From Thermobifida fusca NBRC 14071 = JCM 3263 (GTDB lineage: Bacteria > Actinomycetota > Actinomycetes > Streptosporangiales > Streptosporangiaceae): 59,525 nucleotides of DNA. This document shows, one piece after another, positions 35,160 to 43,761 of the stretch (its first letter is position 1; each line of letters starts with the position of its first letter). Below the pieces are notes generated by a model. It ran no database searches, was not told the DNA's origin, and saw only the letters and a list, made by a program, of their open reading frames with translations. The position numbers and the translations under genes are program-made. The stretch is from assembly GCF_001592045.1 (NCBI RefSeq), contig NZ_BCWB01000016.1, forward strand, positions 1 to 59,525, read 5' to 3'.

Positions 35160-37244
35160 CTAGGGTTGCGGTTCCTGTTCCGGCTGCTCCGGTCCCGGCT
35201 GGCCCTGCTGCTGGCTGGTCCGGCGGTGCAGCGACGCCAGGTAGGCGTTGTACGCGTCCAAGTCGGCGTCCTCCGAACCGCCGCGCTGGCTGTGCCGCTC
35301 GCGGCGGCGCTCCGTGCGCTCCTCGTCCCGCGCCCACTGCACCACCAGCGCGATCAGCACCAGCATCGTCGGGATCTCGCCGAGCGCCCACGCCACGCCG
35401 CCGCCCGCGTACTGGTCGTCAGCGAGGCTGTCCCGCCACGGCACCTCGAACTGGCCGTAGTACTCCATGCCGAGCGGCTCGGACTTCATCATGATCGCCA
35501 CGCCGAAGAACGCGTGGAAGCCCATCGCCACCAGCAGCAGCACGATCCGCAGCAGGAACGGGATCTTCCGCGGCGCCGGGTCCACCCCGATGATGATCCA
35601 GTAGAACAGGAAACCCGACAGCAGGAAGTGCACGTTCATGAACACGTGCCCCAAGTGGTCCTGCATCAGGGTGCCGAACAGCGGCGTGAAATACAGCGCG
35701 TAGATGCTGATGACGAACATGGGGGTGGCGAACCCGGGGTGCGTCACCAGGCGCGCATACCAGCCGTGCAGGAACGCGGTGAGCCACTCCCGCGGGCCGC
35801 GGTCCCCCCGCTGCTTCGCCGGGCGCAGCGCGCGCAGCGCCAGCGTGGCCGGGGCGCCCAGCACCAGCAGGATCGGCACCAGCATCGACAGCACCATGTG
35901 CTGCACCATGTGCATGCTGAACAGCACATACGAGTAGGTGCCCACACCGGTGAGCAAGGCGATGCCCAGCACCAGCAGGCCCGCGAACCACGCGGCGGTG
36001 CGCCCCCACGGCCAGGAGTCGCCGCGGCGCTGCAACCGGATCACCCCGGCCGCATACAAGCCGCCCAGCACCACGATGACCAGGATGAAGAACAAGTCGG
36101 GGCGCCACTCGGTGAGCAGGGTCCGCAAGCTCATCGGCGGCGGCATGGAAAACCCAGTGAGGTTGCGGAACGCGTCCGTGGCCCGGTTGAGGTCCGGGGG
36201 CGGGGCGGTGCGGCTCAACGCGGCCGCCAACCCCATCGCCGCCGCCATCACCACGACTTCCACGCCCGCGAACCGCAGGAACAGGCGGCGGCCCGAATCC
36301 TCGGTGATCTGAGGGACCGTGCGGGTGCGGTGCACCCAGCCCAGCGCACCCAAGATGACGAAGACCGCCACCTTGGCGAGCATCACCTGGCCGTAGGCGG
36401 TGGTGAACAGGCTCGCCACGCTCGTCAGCCGGCTTGCCGCGCTCGCCAGTCCGCTCAGCGCCACACCGATCCACGCCCACAGCGCCATCGTGCTGAACCG
36501 CTGCACCGCGGTCGGCACGTGCTCGCCGCTGCCGCGCATCGCGTGGAAGAACAAGGCGGCCAGCCCGCCCACCCACAAGGCGACCGACGCCACATGCAGC
36601 GACAAGCCGACGATCGCCATCTCATGGCTGCCCGCGGAAGAAGCGTGCCCGGTTAGCGGGGGCGGCAGCATGCCGACCAGCACCAGCAGGCTGAGCAGTG
36701 CCGCGCCCGTGGCGGTCACCACCACGCGGCCGATCAGTGCGGCGCCCAGCGCGCCCAGGATCGTCAACAGCAGCCCGATCCCCTGCGGGACCGAACTCGC
36801 GTAGCTGGTGATCTCGTTGCCGACGATCTCCGCGACCGGGCGGCCCAAAATGTCGGAGAGTTGGAACACCAGCGTGGCTGCGGCCGCGCCCGCCCACACC
36901 AGGGCGGCCCACGAGGCGGCGCGCACATAGCCTTGCGCCTGCTCGCCCAGCTCGCCGTTGCGCGCAACCGGCAGCAGGAACACGGCGAGCACGATCAGGC
37001 CGAACGTCAGCGCGGCGGAGACGTCCATCACCGTCTTCGCGACCGGCAACCCCCAGCGGGTCAGCATTCCCGGATCCGGCAGCCCCGGCGTGATCTGGGG
37101 GTATCCGGCTCCGCCCAGCAGCATGGCGAGCACCAGCGCGATCAGGCAGACCGCTGCGGAAGCCGCAGCGACCAGCACGAGGGTCTCGCCCGCGGCGAGC
37201 GCGTTCGTTCTCACACGTTGATTACTGGGGGAAGCCACGCCCAC
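35160..37244 (-). CDS. CopD-CtaG fusion membrane protein (copper/cytochrome oxidase assembly)
   Basis: 694 residues, about 15 membrane helices. The N-terminal half (to about residue 330) has a CopD copper-import-like domain (MAIVGLSLHVASVALWVGGLAALF). The C-terminal half is a Caa3-type CtaG domain (LFSMHMVQHMVLSMLVPILL, HPGFATPMFVISIYALYFTP, HVFMNVHFLLSGFLFYW) whose histidines may bind copper for cytochrome c oxidase assembly. An acidic and then Gln/Pro-rich tail ends it. This fusion is usual in actinobacteria. The start could be GTG 37244 or GTG 37214; no ribosome site decides. Confidence 0.88.
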   Translation of the reverse strand: MGVASPSNQRVRTNALAAGETLVLVAAASAAVCLIALVLAMLLGGAGYPQITPGLPDPGMLTRWGLPVAKTVMDVSAALTFGLIVLAVFLLPVARNGELGEQAQGYVRAASWAALVWAGAAAATLVFQLSDILGRPVAEIVGNEITSYASSVPQGIGLLLTILGALGAALIGRVVVTATGAALLSLLVLVGMLPPPLTGHASSAGSHEMAIVGLSLHVASVALWVGGLAALFFHAMRGSGEHVPTAVQRFSTMALWAWIGVALSGLASAASRLTSVASLFTTAYGQVMLAKVAVFVILGALGWVHRTRTVPQITEDSGRRLFLRFAGVEVVVMAAAMGLAAALSRTAPPPDLNRATDAFRNLTGFSMPPPMSLRTLLTEWRPDLFFILVIVVLGGLYAAGVIRLQRRGDSWPWGRTAAWFAGLLVLGIALLTGVGTYSYVLFSMHMVQHMVLSMLVPILLVLGAPATLALRALRPAKQRGDRGPREWLTAFLHGWYARLVTHPGFATPMFVISIYALYFTPLFGTLMQDHLGHVFMNVHFLLSGFLFYWIIIGVDPAPRKIPFLLRIVLLLVAMGFHAFFGVAIMMKSEPLGMEYYGQFEVPWRDSLADDQYAGGGVAWALGEIPTMLVLIALVVQWARDEERTERRRERHSQRGGSEDADLDAYNAYLASLHRRTSQQQGQPGPEQPEQEPQP

Positions 37245-37268
37245 GCTCCGTCGTCACTTGCTCTGTCC

Positions 37269-37385
37269 TCACGTCTTGCGGTGGTGGATGACCGCGGCGG
37301 CGATTCCCGCACCGACCACGATTCCGAGTGCTCCCCACAGCCACGGAACAACAATTTCGGCCGCGTCACCAAAAATCCAGGCCAT
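37269..37385 (-). CDS. 38-residue single-helix membrane peptide (candidate)
   Basis: An ATG with an upstream gaagg site opens MAWIFGDAAEIVVPWLWGAL, a hydrophobic Gly/Ala helix, and ends HHRKT. One membrane helix with a basic, His-containing tail is consistent with a small accessory peptide. It lies 24 bases upstream of, and on the same strand as, the CopD-CtaG gene. Codon use (GC at third positions) looks coding, but the small size keeps this tentative. Confidence 0.5.
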   Translation of the reverse strand: MAWIFGDAAEIVVPWLWGALGIVVGAGIAAAVIHHRKT

Positions 37386-37700
37386 CACCTTCAGTGCGGA
37401 CACCACCCTTGCCGACAAGCCTAAACGAAGTACTACACGCCGTCGTTATCCACCCGCATAAGTACCGTATGTGTCGGTATCGCCACTTTCAGAATCCATT
37501 ACGGACCGTAGAAACTCAACTTCAGTATGGCGAAAAGCCCCCGCGACAGCCGATTGGTGGAGACAATGGCCATGAGCGGCACCTGGCCGGCGCCCTGCTG
37601 GAGGGGGGCGGGGCATCCGGCCACGCCGCCACCCGACGTCCACGCCGGGCCGCGGCACCGGCGTGGGCGGCTGTCGGCGACAACCACACAAGGGGGCCAA
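37386..37700. other. Divergent promoter region
   Basis: About 315 bp between the minus-strand small ORF and the plus-strand amidohydrolase-like gene. The frame of the latter stays open to 37527, but its family homology starts at 37701. The AT-richer stretch 37440-37530 probably holds the promoters. Confidence 0.4.
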
Positions 37701-38996
37701 GTGCGCCAATACGATCTCGTCATCCGATCCCGACGCGCAGTCACTCCCACGAGTGTGGGTCCCGCAGCGGTCGCCGTCGCCGACGGGCGCATCGCTGCCG
37801 TCGCCGACTACTTCGACGACCTACCCAGCCGGAAAGAAGTCGACCTCGGTGAGACCGCACTCCTGCCCGGCATGGTGGACGTCGACGCTGCCGTGCAAGC
37901 CCCCGGCCAACTGCTGTCGCAAGGGTATGCCCGCACGACCCGGGCAGCCGCGGCCGGGGGCATCACCACCCTCGTCGTCGCCCCCGCGCCCGCCCAGCCC
38001 GCCATCACCTCCACCGAAGCGCTCCGCGCCCACCTGCACGCCTCAGCCAGCAACAGCGCCACCCACGTCGCCTTCCTCGGCGGGATCACGCCGCGCAGCA
38101 GCTCCGCGGAACTCGCCGACCTGCGCGCCAACGGAGTCGTCGGCTTCGCCTGCTCCCTGTCCGACGAACTCATGGGCCTGCCCGCCCTCGACGACATCCA
38201 CCTCAGCAAGAGCATGGCGGAAGTCGCCACCATGGACGTGCCCATCGTCGTCCACGCCGAAGACGCCAACGAACTCGGCACCGTCGTCGGCCCCGGCAAC
38301 AGTGCGCTGCTTGCCGCGCGGCCGCCGCGCGCCGAACGGCGCGGCCTGGAACGGGTGCTCGCCGCGGCCCGCTCCAGCGGGGCCCGCGTCCACATCTCCC
38401 CGTTCGTCGCCGCGGAATGCGCGGCCATCCTCGCCGCGGCCCGGGACATCGGCATCCCCGTCAGCGCCCAAACCTGCCCGCACTACCTGTGCCTGCCCGC
38501 CGAGCACGTACCCGACACCGACCCCTCCTACCGGTGCCGTCCCCCGCTGCGGTCCGACGCCAACCGCCAAGCACTGTGGAACGCCCTCCTGCACGGGGCG
38601 GAATCCTTCGGGGACGTCATCGTCGACTCGGTCGGCTCCGGGAACCGGCCGGGAACCGGGATTTCCGCGATCCGCTGGACCCTGCCCGCACTGTGGACCG
38701 CAGCCCAGAAACGCGGCTGCGGCCTCGCCGAACTCACCCAGTGGACCGCGCAACGCCCCGCCGAGCTGATGGGACTCGCCACCAAAGGGCGCATCCAAGT
38801 CGGCTACGACGCTGACCTGGTCGCTTTCGAACCGGACACCTTCCAACGGGTGCCCGCATCCGACGGAGGGCCCTACCGGGGGAGGAGGCTGCAAGGCCGA
38901 GTGACCGGTACGTGGCTGTGCGGTATCCCGGTACCTTCAGACGCGGACAACGACCCCTCGCCGCGTGGTGGTCCCCTGCTGTCCGCCTATCGCTAA
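37701..38996 (+). CDS. Allantoinase/dihydroorotase-like amidohydrolase lacking most metal ligands
   Basis: 431 residues with clear similarity to allantoinase/dihydroorotase over the whole length (ALLPGMVDVDAAVQAPGQ, RAAAAGGITTLV, VSAQTCPHYLCL). The metal motif HxH is DxA (Asp62, Ala64), the carboxylated lysine is Ala150 (GFACSLSD for GFK.FL), and the later histidine of HLSS is Pro234. His185 (VHAED) and possibly Asp309 remain. It is therefore probably a non-catalytic relative, like the pseudo-dihydroorotases known from other bacteria. GTG at 37701 has AGGGGG upstream. Confidence 0.8.
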   Translation: MRQYDLVIRSRRAVTPTSVGPAAVAVADGRIAAVADYFDDLPSRKEVDLGETALLPGMVDVDAAVQAPGQLLSQGYARTTRAAAAGGITTLVVAPAPAQPAITSTEALRAHLHASASNSATHVAFLGGITPRSSSAELADLRANGVVGFACSLSDELMGLPALDDIHLSKSMAEVATMDVPIVVHAEDANELGTVVGPGNSALLAARPPRAERRGLERVLAAARSSGARVHISPFVAAECAAILAAARDIGIPVSAQTCPHYLCLPAEHVPDTDPSYRCRPPLRSDANRQALWNALLHGAESFGDVIVDSVGSGNRPGTGISAIRWTLPALWTAAQKRGCGLAELTQWTAQRPAELMGLATKGRIQVGYDADLVAFEPDTFQRVPASDGGPYRGRRLQGRVTGTWLCGIPVPSDADNDPSPRGGPLLSAYR

Positions 38997-39109
38997 GGGC
39001 ACCGCGGAAGTCTCACGGCGCGGCGGCGACCCCGGTCGTCGTCCCCACAAGTGGGACGCGCCACCGGGATCGGTAGGGGAACACATCTGCTCGACACCGA
39101 GGAGGAACC

Positions 39110-40231
39110 GTGCGCGTCGGCGTGCCCCGTGAAATCAAAGACCATGAATACCGAGTAGCTATCACCCCGGCCGGCGTCCAGGAGCTCGTCCGGCACGGCC
39201 ACGACGTCCTCATCGAACGCGACGCCGGTGTCGGCTCGGCCATCAGCAACGCCGAATACGCGGCCGCGGGCGCCCGCATCATCGACAGCGCCGACGAAGT
39301 GTGGGGAGCGGCCGACCTCGTCCTCAAAGTCAAAGAACCCGTCCCCGAGGAATACCACCGGCTCCGCCCCGGCCAAGTGCTCTTCGCCTACCTGCACCTG
39401 GCGGCGTCCCGGGACTGCACCGAAGCCCTCCTCAAGCACGGAGTCACCGCGATTGCCTACGAAACCGTGCAGCTTCCCGACGGGTCCCTGCCCTTGTTGG
39501 CGCCCATGTCGGAGATCGCGGGACGGCTCGCCCCCCAAGTCGGCGCGACCGCCTTGCAGCGCTCCAACGGCGGCCGCGGCGTCCTGCTCGGCGGAGTGCC
39601 CGGTGTGGGGCCCGCCAAAGTCATGGTGCTCGGCGCGGGTGTCTCCGGCATGAACGCCGCCCAAGTCGCGGCGGGCATGGGCGCGGAAGTCACCCTGCTC
39701 GACATCGACATCGCCAAACTGCGCCGGGCGGACGCCGTGTTCCAAGGCCGGGTGCGGACGCTGGCGTCCACCGCCTACGAGATTGAACGGACCGCCCTGG
39801 AATCCGACCTCATCATCGGAGCAGTGCTCATCCCCGGCGCGAAAGCCCCCACTCTGATCAGCAGCGACCTGGTCGCCCAGATGAAACCCGGCACCGTGCT
39901 CGTCGACATCGCCGTCGACCAAGGCGGCTGCTTCGCCGACTCGCGGCCCACCACCCACTCCGACCCCACGTACCCGGTGCACAACACGGTGTTCTACTGC
40001 GTGTCGAACATGCCCGGCGCGGTGCCCACCACGGCCACGCAGGCGCTGACCAAAGACACGCTGCGCTACGCGCTGGCCCTGGCGAACAAAGGCTGGCGGG
40101 ACGCGCTCGCCGACGACCCGGCGCTCGCCGCAGGCCTCAACACGTTCGCGGGAGAACTCACCAACGAGGCCGTGGCCCAAGCCCACGGGATGGCGGCGCG
40201 CACCGTCACCGAAGTCGTGGCCGCGGGATAG
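39110..40231 (+). CDS. ald: Alanine dehydrogenase
   Basis: NAD-dependent, reversible deamination of L-alanine to pyruvate and ammonia. 373 residues: MRVGVPREIKDHEYRVA at the N-terminus, catalytic Lys in LVLKVKEP, His in FAYLHLAA, the Rossmann motif VMVLGAGVSGMNAAQVA, and Asp in VDIAVDQGGCF. The GTG start follows GAGGAGG. It lies between two degenerate-looking enzymes. Confidence 0.96.
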   Translation: MRVGVPREIKDHEYRVAITPAGVQELVRHGHDVLIERDAGVGSAISNAEYAAAGARIIDSADEVWGAADLVLKVKEPVPEEYHRLRPGQVLFAYLHLAASRDCTEALLKHGVTAIAYETVQLPDGSLPLLAPMSEIAGRLAPQVGATALQRSNGGRGVLLGGVPGVGPAKVMVLGAGVSGMNAAQVAAGMGAEVTLLDIDIAKLRRADAVFQGRVRTLASTAYEIERTALESDLIIGAVLIPGAKAPTLISSDLVAQMKPGTVLVDIAVDQGGCFADSRPTTHSDPTYPVHNTVFYCVSNMPGAVPTTATQALTKDTLRYALALANKGWRDALADDPALAAGLNTFAGELTNEAVAQAHGMAARTVTEVVAAG

Positions 40232-40368
40232 CCCCTGCCCCGCGGCACCGTCTTTCCGTCCCCCCGCCGTTCCTCTAGTGGTCGGGCCGGTAGAACAGAT
40301 ACCGTCAATGGTGCAGGACAGCGGCCAGACACCCGGCCGTGACCCGGTATGTGGGAGGCGACAGGTCA

Positions 40369-41499
40369 GTGTCACGCACGGAGCCGACGACCCTTACCCG
40401 TGTGGCGGCCGTGGAAATCCGACTCGTCCGACTGGCGTTGACGCGGCCCCGGCCGCAGCGGTCCCCCGGCGAGTCCGACCGCTTCGTGCGGCACATCCTG
40501 GTCCGGGTGCGGGACGACACCGGGGCGAGCGGTTGGGGAGAGATTCCGCGCGCCGACCGCGACCTGTGGGATGCCCTGGTGGACGAGTACGCCCCCGCTC
40601 TCGTGGGGCACCGCTGGCAGCGTCCCACTGAGGCTGCAGCCGCTTGGCAGCCCCTTGCTCCCCGGCCTGCCGTGGCTGCCGCGTTGGACACTGCCTGCTG
40701 GGACTTGTGGAGCCGGCAGCGCGGCATTCCGCTCGCGCACGCGCTCGGCGGGGTGCGCACCGCAGTCACCGCCGGAGTCACCCTGGGACCGCAGCCCTCC
40801 CTCGAACTCCTGGTCCAGGAAGTGAACCGGCAGGTCGGTGCGGGATACAAGCGGGTGCGGCTGCACATCCGCCCCGGCTGGGACGTGGAGGCGGTGCGTG
40901 CCGTCCGGGAGGCGTACCCGTCGCTTGTGCTGCAAGTCGACGGAGGCGGCCGCTACACCGAAAGCCCGGAGCACTTGGACGCGTTGCGCTCCCTCGACGA
41001 CTACGGCCTGCTCGCGATCGAACAGCCCTTCCCTGCCGGGGACCTGGCCGCGCACGCCCGGTTGAACCGCAGCCTGCGCACCCCGGTGGCGCTGGACGAC
41101 TCGGTGGACTCCCTGGAACGGTTGGACGAGGCGATCCGCATGGAAGCAGCGTCCGCGCTGAACCTGCGGATCGTCCGCATGGGCGGGATCACCCAGGCCC
41201 GGCGGGCCCACGACCGGGCCGTGGACGCGGGATGGCAGGTGTGGTGCGGCTCCGACCAGGAATCGGGGTTGGGCAGGGCCGCGGTCGTCGCCCTGGCCAC
41301 CCTCCCCGGCACCACCCTGCCGTGCGAGATGCCGCCTGCCGGGGAACGGTTCGTGCCTGACCTGGTCTCCCCCACGGTGCGCTCCCACGACGGGGTGGTG
41401 GCGGTGCCGCTCACCCAGCCGGGGCTCGGCCACGAAGTGGACCAGCGGACCGTGGACACGTTGACGGTGCGTTCGGCGTCGGTGGGCTCCCTCGCCTGA
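40369..41499 (+). CDS. Enolase-superfamily (OSBS/NSAR-like) protein lacking both catalytic lysines
   Basis: 376 residues similar to o-succinylbenzoate synthase / N-succinylamino acid racemase. Metal ligands are kept: Asp191 (QVDGGGRY), Glu218 (AIEQP) and Asp243 (LDDSV). The catalytic KxK is RxH (Arg164, His166 in GYKRVRLHIRPG), and the opposing lysine is Arg267 (NLRIVRMGG for NIK..RVGG). Either it uses other residues or it is not an enzyme of this type. GTG at 40369 was chosen for GGAGG 10 bases upstream; GTG at 40339 is the alternative. Confidence 0.8.
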   Translation: MSRTEPTTLTRVAAVEIRLVRLALTRPRPQRSPGESDRFVRHILVRVRDDTGASGWGEIPRADRDLWDALVDEYAPALVGHRWQRPTEAAAAWQPLAPRPAVAAALDTACWDLWSRQRGIPLAHALGGVRTAVTAGVTLGPQPSLELLVQEVNRQVGAGYKRVRLHIRPGWDVEAVRAVREAYPSLVLQVDGGGRYTESPEHLDALRSLDDYGLLAIEQPFPAGDLAAHARLNRSLRTPVALDDSVDSLERLDEAIRMEAASALNLRIVRMGGITQARRAHDRAVDAGWQVWCGSDQESGLGRAAVVALATLPGTTLPCEMPPAGERFVPDLVSPTVRSHDGVVAVPLTQPGLGHEVDQRTVDTLTVRSASVGSLA

Positions 41500-41782
41500 G
41501 CGGGTGCCCGCCCCGCCGGGCCGTGACCGAAACCCTGCGGCGCAGGCCCAGCCACGCCGCGGACAGCAGCGGGCCGCTCTCCGCGGCACACCCTGTTGAT
41601 CCTGGTGGGAAACTGCGGCGCGGGCGTTGGTCGCGGCAGGACCAGAAAAAGATTACGGACATTACGCAATCCGGTTCTCCCCCGTGGGCTGCGTGGCCGG
41701 TTGAGGCCACTGTCCAGTAGCTTTCCCGCTGGACAACGCGAGGCTGTGGAAAACCGCCCCAATCCCCTGGCGGGCATCTGAT
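41500..41782. other. Gap before the IS element
   Basis: No gene seen. The stretch next to 41783 is the predicted guide-coding flank of the TnpB RNA (minus strand). Confidence 0.4.
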
Positions 41783-41930
41783 GTTGACTTCCTCCCCACG
41801 GCTGAAGCCGGGGGATTCCAACCCGTCACCGGGTCGGGCTTCCTGTTTCATCGGGCCGCGCCTCCCCGGAAGACTCCGGGGCCGGTCTTACCGGCCCTCC
41901 GCAGGCGTTTTACCTCTCCGCCAGCCCGGC
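41783..41930 (-). ncRNA. Predicted omega (reRNA) guide RNA of TnpB
   Basis: In characterised systems the guide RNA runs from the 3' end of tnpB to the right end, finishing in a hairpin. Here the minus strand gives ccccggcttcagccgtgggg followed by aggaagtcaac at the end. The guide would be the next bases outward (starting near 41782, reading atcagatgcccgccaggg). Inferred from element architecture; the 5' end is arbitrary. Confidence 0.5.
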
Positions 41931-43016
41931 GGCGAGGATATTGCGTGCGGCGTTGACGTCCCGGTCATGGGCCGCGCCGCAGGCGCACTGCCAGGTACGG
42001 ACGTTCAGCGGCATCTTCTCTTGCAGGGTGCCGCATGCCGAGCACAGCTTGGAGGAAGGGAACCAGCGGTCCACGACCAGCAGTTCTCGGCCGTACCAGG
42101 CGCACTTGTACTCCAGCATCGAGCGGAATCCCCGCCAGGATGCGTCGGAAATGGCGCGGGCCAGCCGCCCGTTCTTGACCATGTTGCGGACGGTCAGGTC
42201 CTCGATCACGACCGTTTGGTTCTCACGGACGAGCCGAGTGGTGATTTTGTGCAGGAAATCGCGGCGCCGGTCGGTGATCCGCGCGTGGATGCGGGCGACC
42301 TTGCGGCGGGCCTTCTCCCGGTTCGCCGACCCCTTGGCCTTGCGGGACAGGGCCCGCTGCGCACGGGCGAGCTTTCGCCGGTCGCGGCGTTCGTGCCGGG
42401 GGTTGGTGATCTTCTCCCCGGTGGAGAGGGTGGCCAGGGCGGTGATCCCAGCGTCCACCCCGACCTTGCTCCCGGTCGGCGGCAGCGGGCGGATCTTCTC
42501 CTCGACCAGGATGGACACGAACCAGCGTCCCGCGTTGTCGCGCGACACCGTCACCGTGGACGGCTCTGCACCTTCTGGGAGGGGACGAGACCACACGATG
42601 CGCAAGGGCTCGCTCATCTTCGCCAACGTCAGCGTGCCGTCCCGGTAGCGGAACGCCGAGCGGGTGTACTCCGCCGACGCCCGCGACTTCTTCCGGGACT
42701 TGAACGTGGGGTACTTGGCCCGCTTGGCGAAGAAGTTCGCGAACGCCGCCTGAAGGTGCCGCAATGCTTGCTGGAGCGGAACCGACGACACCTCGTTCAG
42801 GAACGCGAGTTCGGGGGTTCTCTTCCATTGGGTGAGCGCGGCCGAGGTCTCCACGTAGGAGACGCGGCGGCCCTCTTGGGTGTAGGCGCGGGTCCGCTCC
42901 TCCAGGGCCTTGTTGTAGACGAGGCGGACGCAGCCGAACGTCCGAAGCAGTTCTTCGGCCTGCTCGAGGGTCGGGTAGAAGCGGTACTTGTAGGCCCGCT
43001 TCACAAGCTGCGCCAT
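41910..43016 (-). CDS. tnpB: TnpB RNA-guided nuclease
   Basis: 368 residues, apparently intact. N-terminal YKYRFYPT and the wedge region precede the RuvC domain with Asp188 (VGVDAGI), Glu272 (VVIEDL) and Asp353 (HDRDVNAA). The zinc finger has Cys325/Cys328 (CSAC) and Cys344/Cys346 (CAC). All catalytic residues are present, so nuclease activity is plausible. TnpB helps retention of IS605 elements by cutting the donor site. Confidence 0.94.
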   Translation of the reverse strand: MAQLVKRAYKYRFYPTLEQAEELLRTFGCVRLVYNKALEERTRAYTQEGRRVSYVETSAALTQWKRTPELAFLNEVSSVPLQQALRHLQAAFANFFAKRAKYPTFKSRKKSRASAEYTRSAFRYRDGTLTLAKMSEPLRIVWSRPLPEGAEPSTVTVSRDNAGRWFVSILVEEKIRPLPPTGSKVGVDAGITALATLSTGEKITNPRHERRDRRKLARAQRALSRKAKGSANREKARRKVARIHARITDRRRDFLHKITTRLVRENQTVVIEDLTVRNMVKNGRLARAISDASWRGFRSMLEYKCAWYGRELLVVDRWFPSSKLCSACGTLQEKMPLNVRTWQCACGAAHDRDVNAARNILAAGLAER

Positions 43017-43238
43017 GTCTCACATTTTACTAGAAGATCAGTTAAGAACGATCTGCGATGGGAGGATGGCGCTTCCTCCCCAGGGCTGAAGCCCGGGGTC
43101 TCCGCGCCAGAAGAACGATGAGATCTTTATGAATGCTCTTGTGCTGAGAGCCGCGCTGCTGCACTTTCGTGGTGGCGTCACTGCCCGCACACCCCGTGGG
43201 TGACAGCCACACCCACGCATCCACGGAAAGGAAGATCG

Positions 43239-43610
43239 GTGGCTCTGTACGAGGTGCACGCCCGCAAATGGGAGAACGGCTGGGAGCTCCAGGTCGCCGA
43301 TGTGGGGGTCACCTGGTCGCCCTCCTTGGTCGAAGCCTCCGCACGAGCCAAGGAGTTCGTCTGCGCCCAGCTCTCTTTGGACGAGCGCACCGTCCACATC
43401 GACTTGCAGCCCCAGGTGAACAAGGATCTCGACCAGCTCGCAGTAGAGGCGCGGCGGGCGGTGCACATGGCTGACGAAGCCACCCGCATCGCCACGGTCA
43501 AAGTGCGGGAGATCGTGCAGGGCCTCACCGAGGCGGGCCTGTCCCTGCCCGACATCGCCCAATACCTGGAAGTGCCCCAGCGCCGCCTGGAAGAGCTGCT
43601 CTACGGCTAG
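43239..43610 (+). CDS. HicB-like antitoxin-fold protein, solitary
   Basis: 123 residues: an N-terminal HicB-type domain (LYEVHARKWENGWELQV, VGVTWSPSLVEA) and a C-terminal helix-turn-helix-like part (LTEAGLSLPDIAQYLEVPQR). No HicA toxin is adjacent, so a stand-alone regulator is likely. GTG at 43239 follows GGAAAGGAAGA; the open frame upstream lacks homology. Confidence 0.72.
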   Translation: MALYEVHARKWENGWELQVADVGVTWSPSLVEASARAKEFVCAQLSLDERTVHIDLQPQVNKDLDQLAVEARRAVHMADEATRIATVKVREIVQGLTEAGLSLPDIAQYLEVPQRRLEELLYG

Positions 43611-43700
43611 GCTGCGGGGCCCGCGGCACCCTCCGCCCCGCAAGCGGGGAGCGTCCGGCCCGTCCCCGTTCGCGGGGCGGTACTGTAATCCCCAAGCCAT

Positions 43701-43714
43701 ACCAACCAGTCGGT
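43701..43714. promoter_or_regulatory. Candidate operator upstream of maoC
   Basis: accaaccagtcggt forms an imperfect palindrome (aacc...ggtt) of the kind bound by TetR-family fatty-acid regulators, about 50 bases before the MaoC start. Inference only. Confidence 0.3.
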
Positions 43715-43761
43715 TCCTCGTGGTGGGGTGCCGACCGGACTGAGAAAGGGGCGCAGCACGC

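Larger units (their letters stand above)
41783..43110 (-). mobile_element. IS200/IS605-type element carrying only tnpB
   Basis: An element of about 1.3 kb, oriented minus. Each end has a hairpin of the same design: plus-strand ccccacggc-tgaa-gccgggg near 41795-41815 and ccccagggc-tgaa-gcccgggg near 43076-43098, both preceded by cttcctc. Such subterminal palindromes on the same strand are typical of IS605 ends. No tnpA is present, so movement would need a transposase in trans. Exact tips are not determined. Confidence 0.75.

Noticed and set aside
34992-36656. 554-residue His/Arg/Gln-rich frame opposite CopD-CtaG
   Set aside because: Composition typical of an antisense frame to a membrane protein; the real gene is on the minus strand.
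43239-43610. HicAB toxin-antitoxin pair
   Set aside because: The HicB-like gene is isolated; no HicA-sized toxin frame is next to it.
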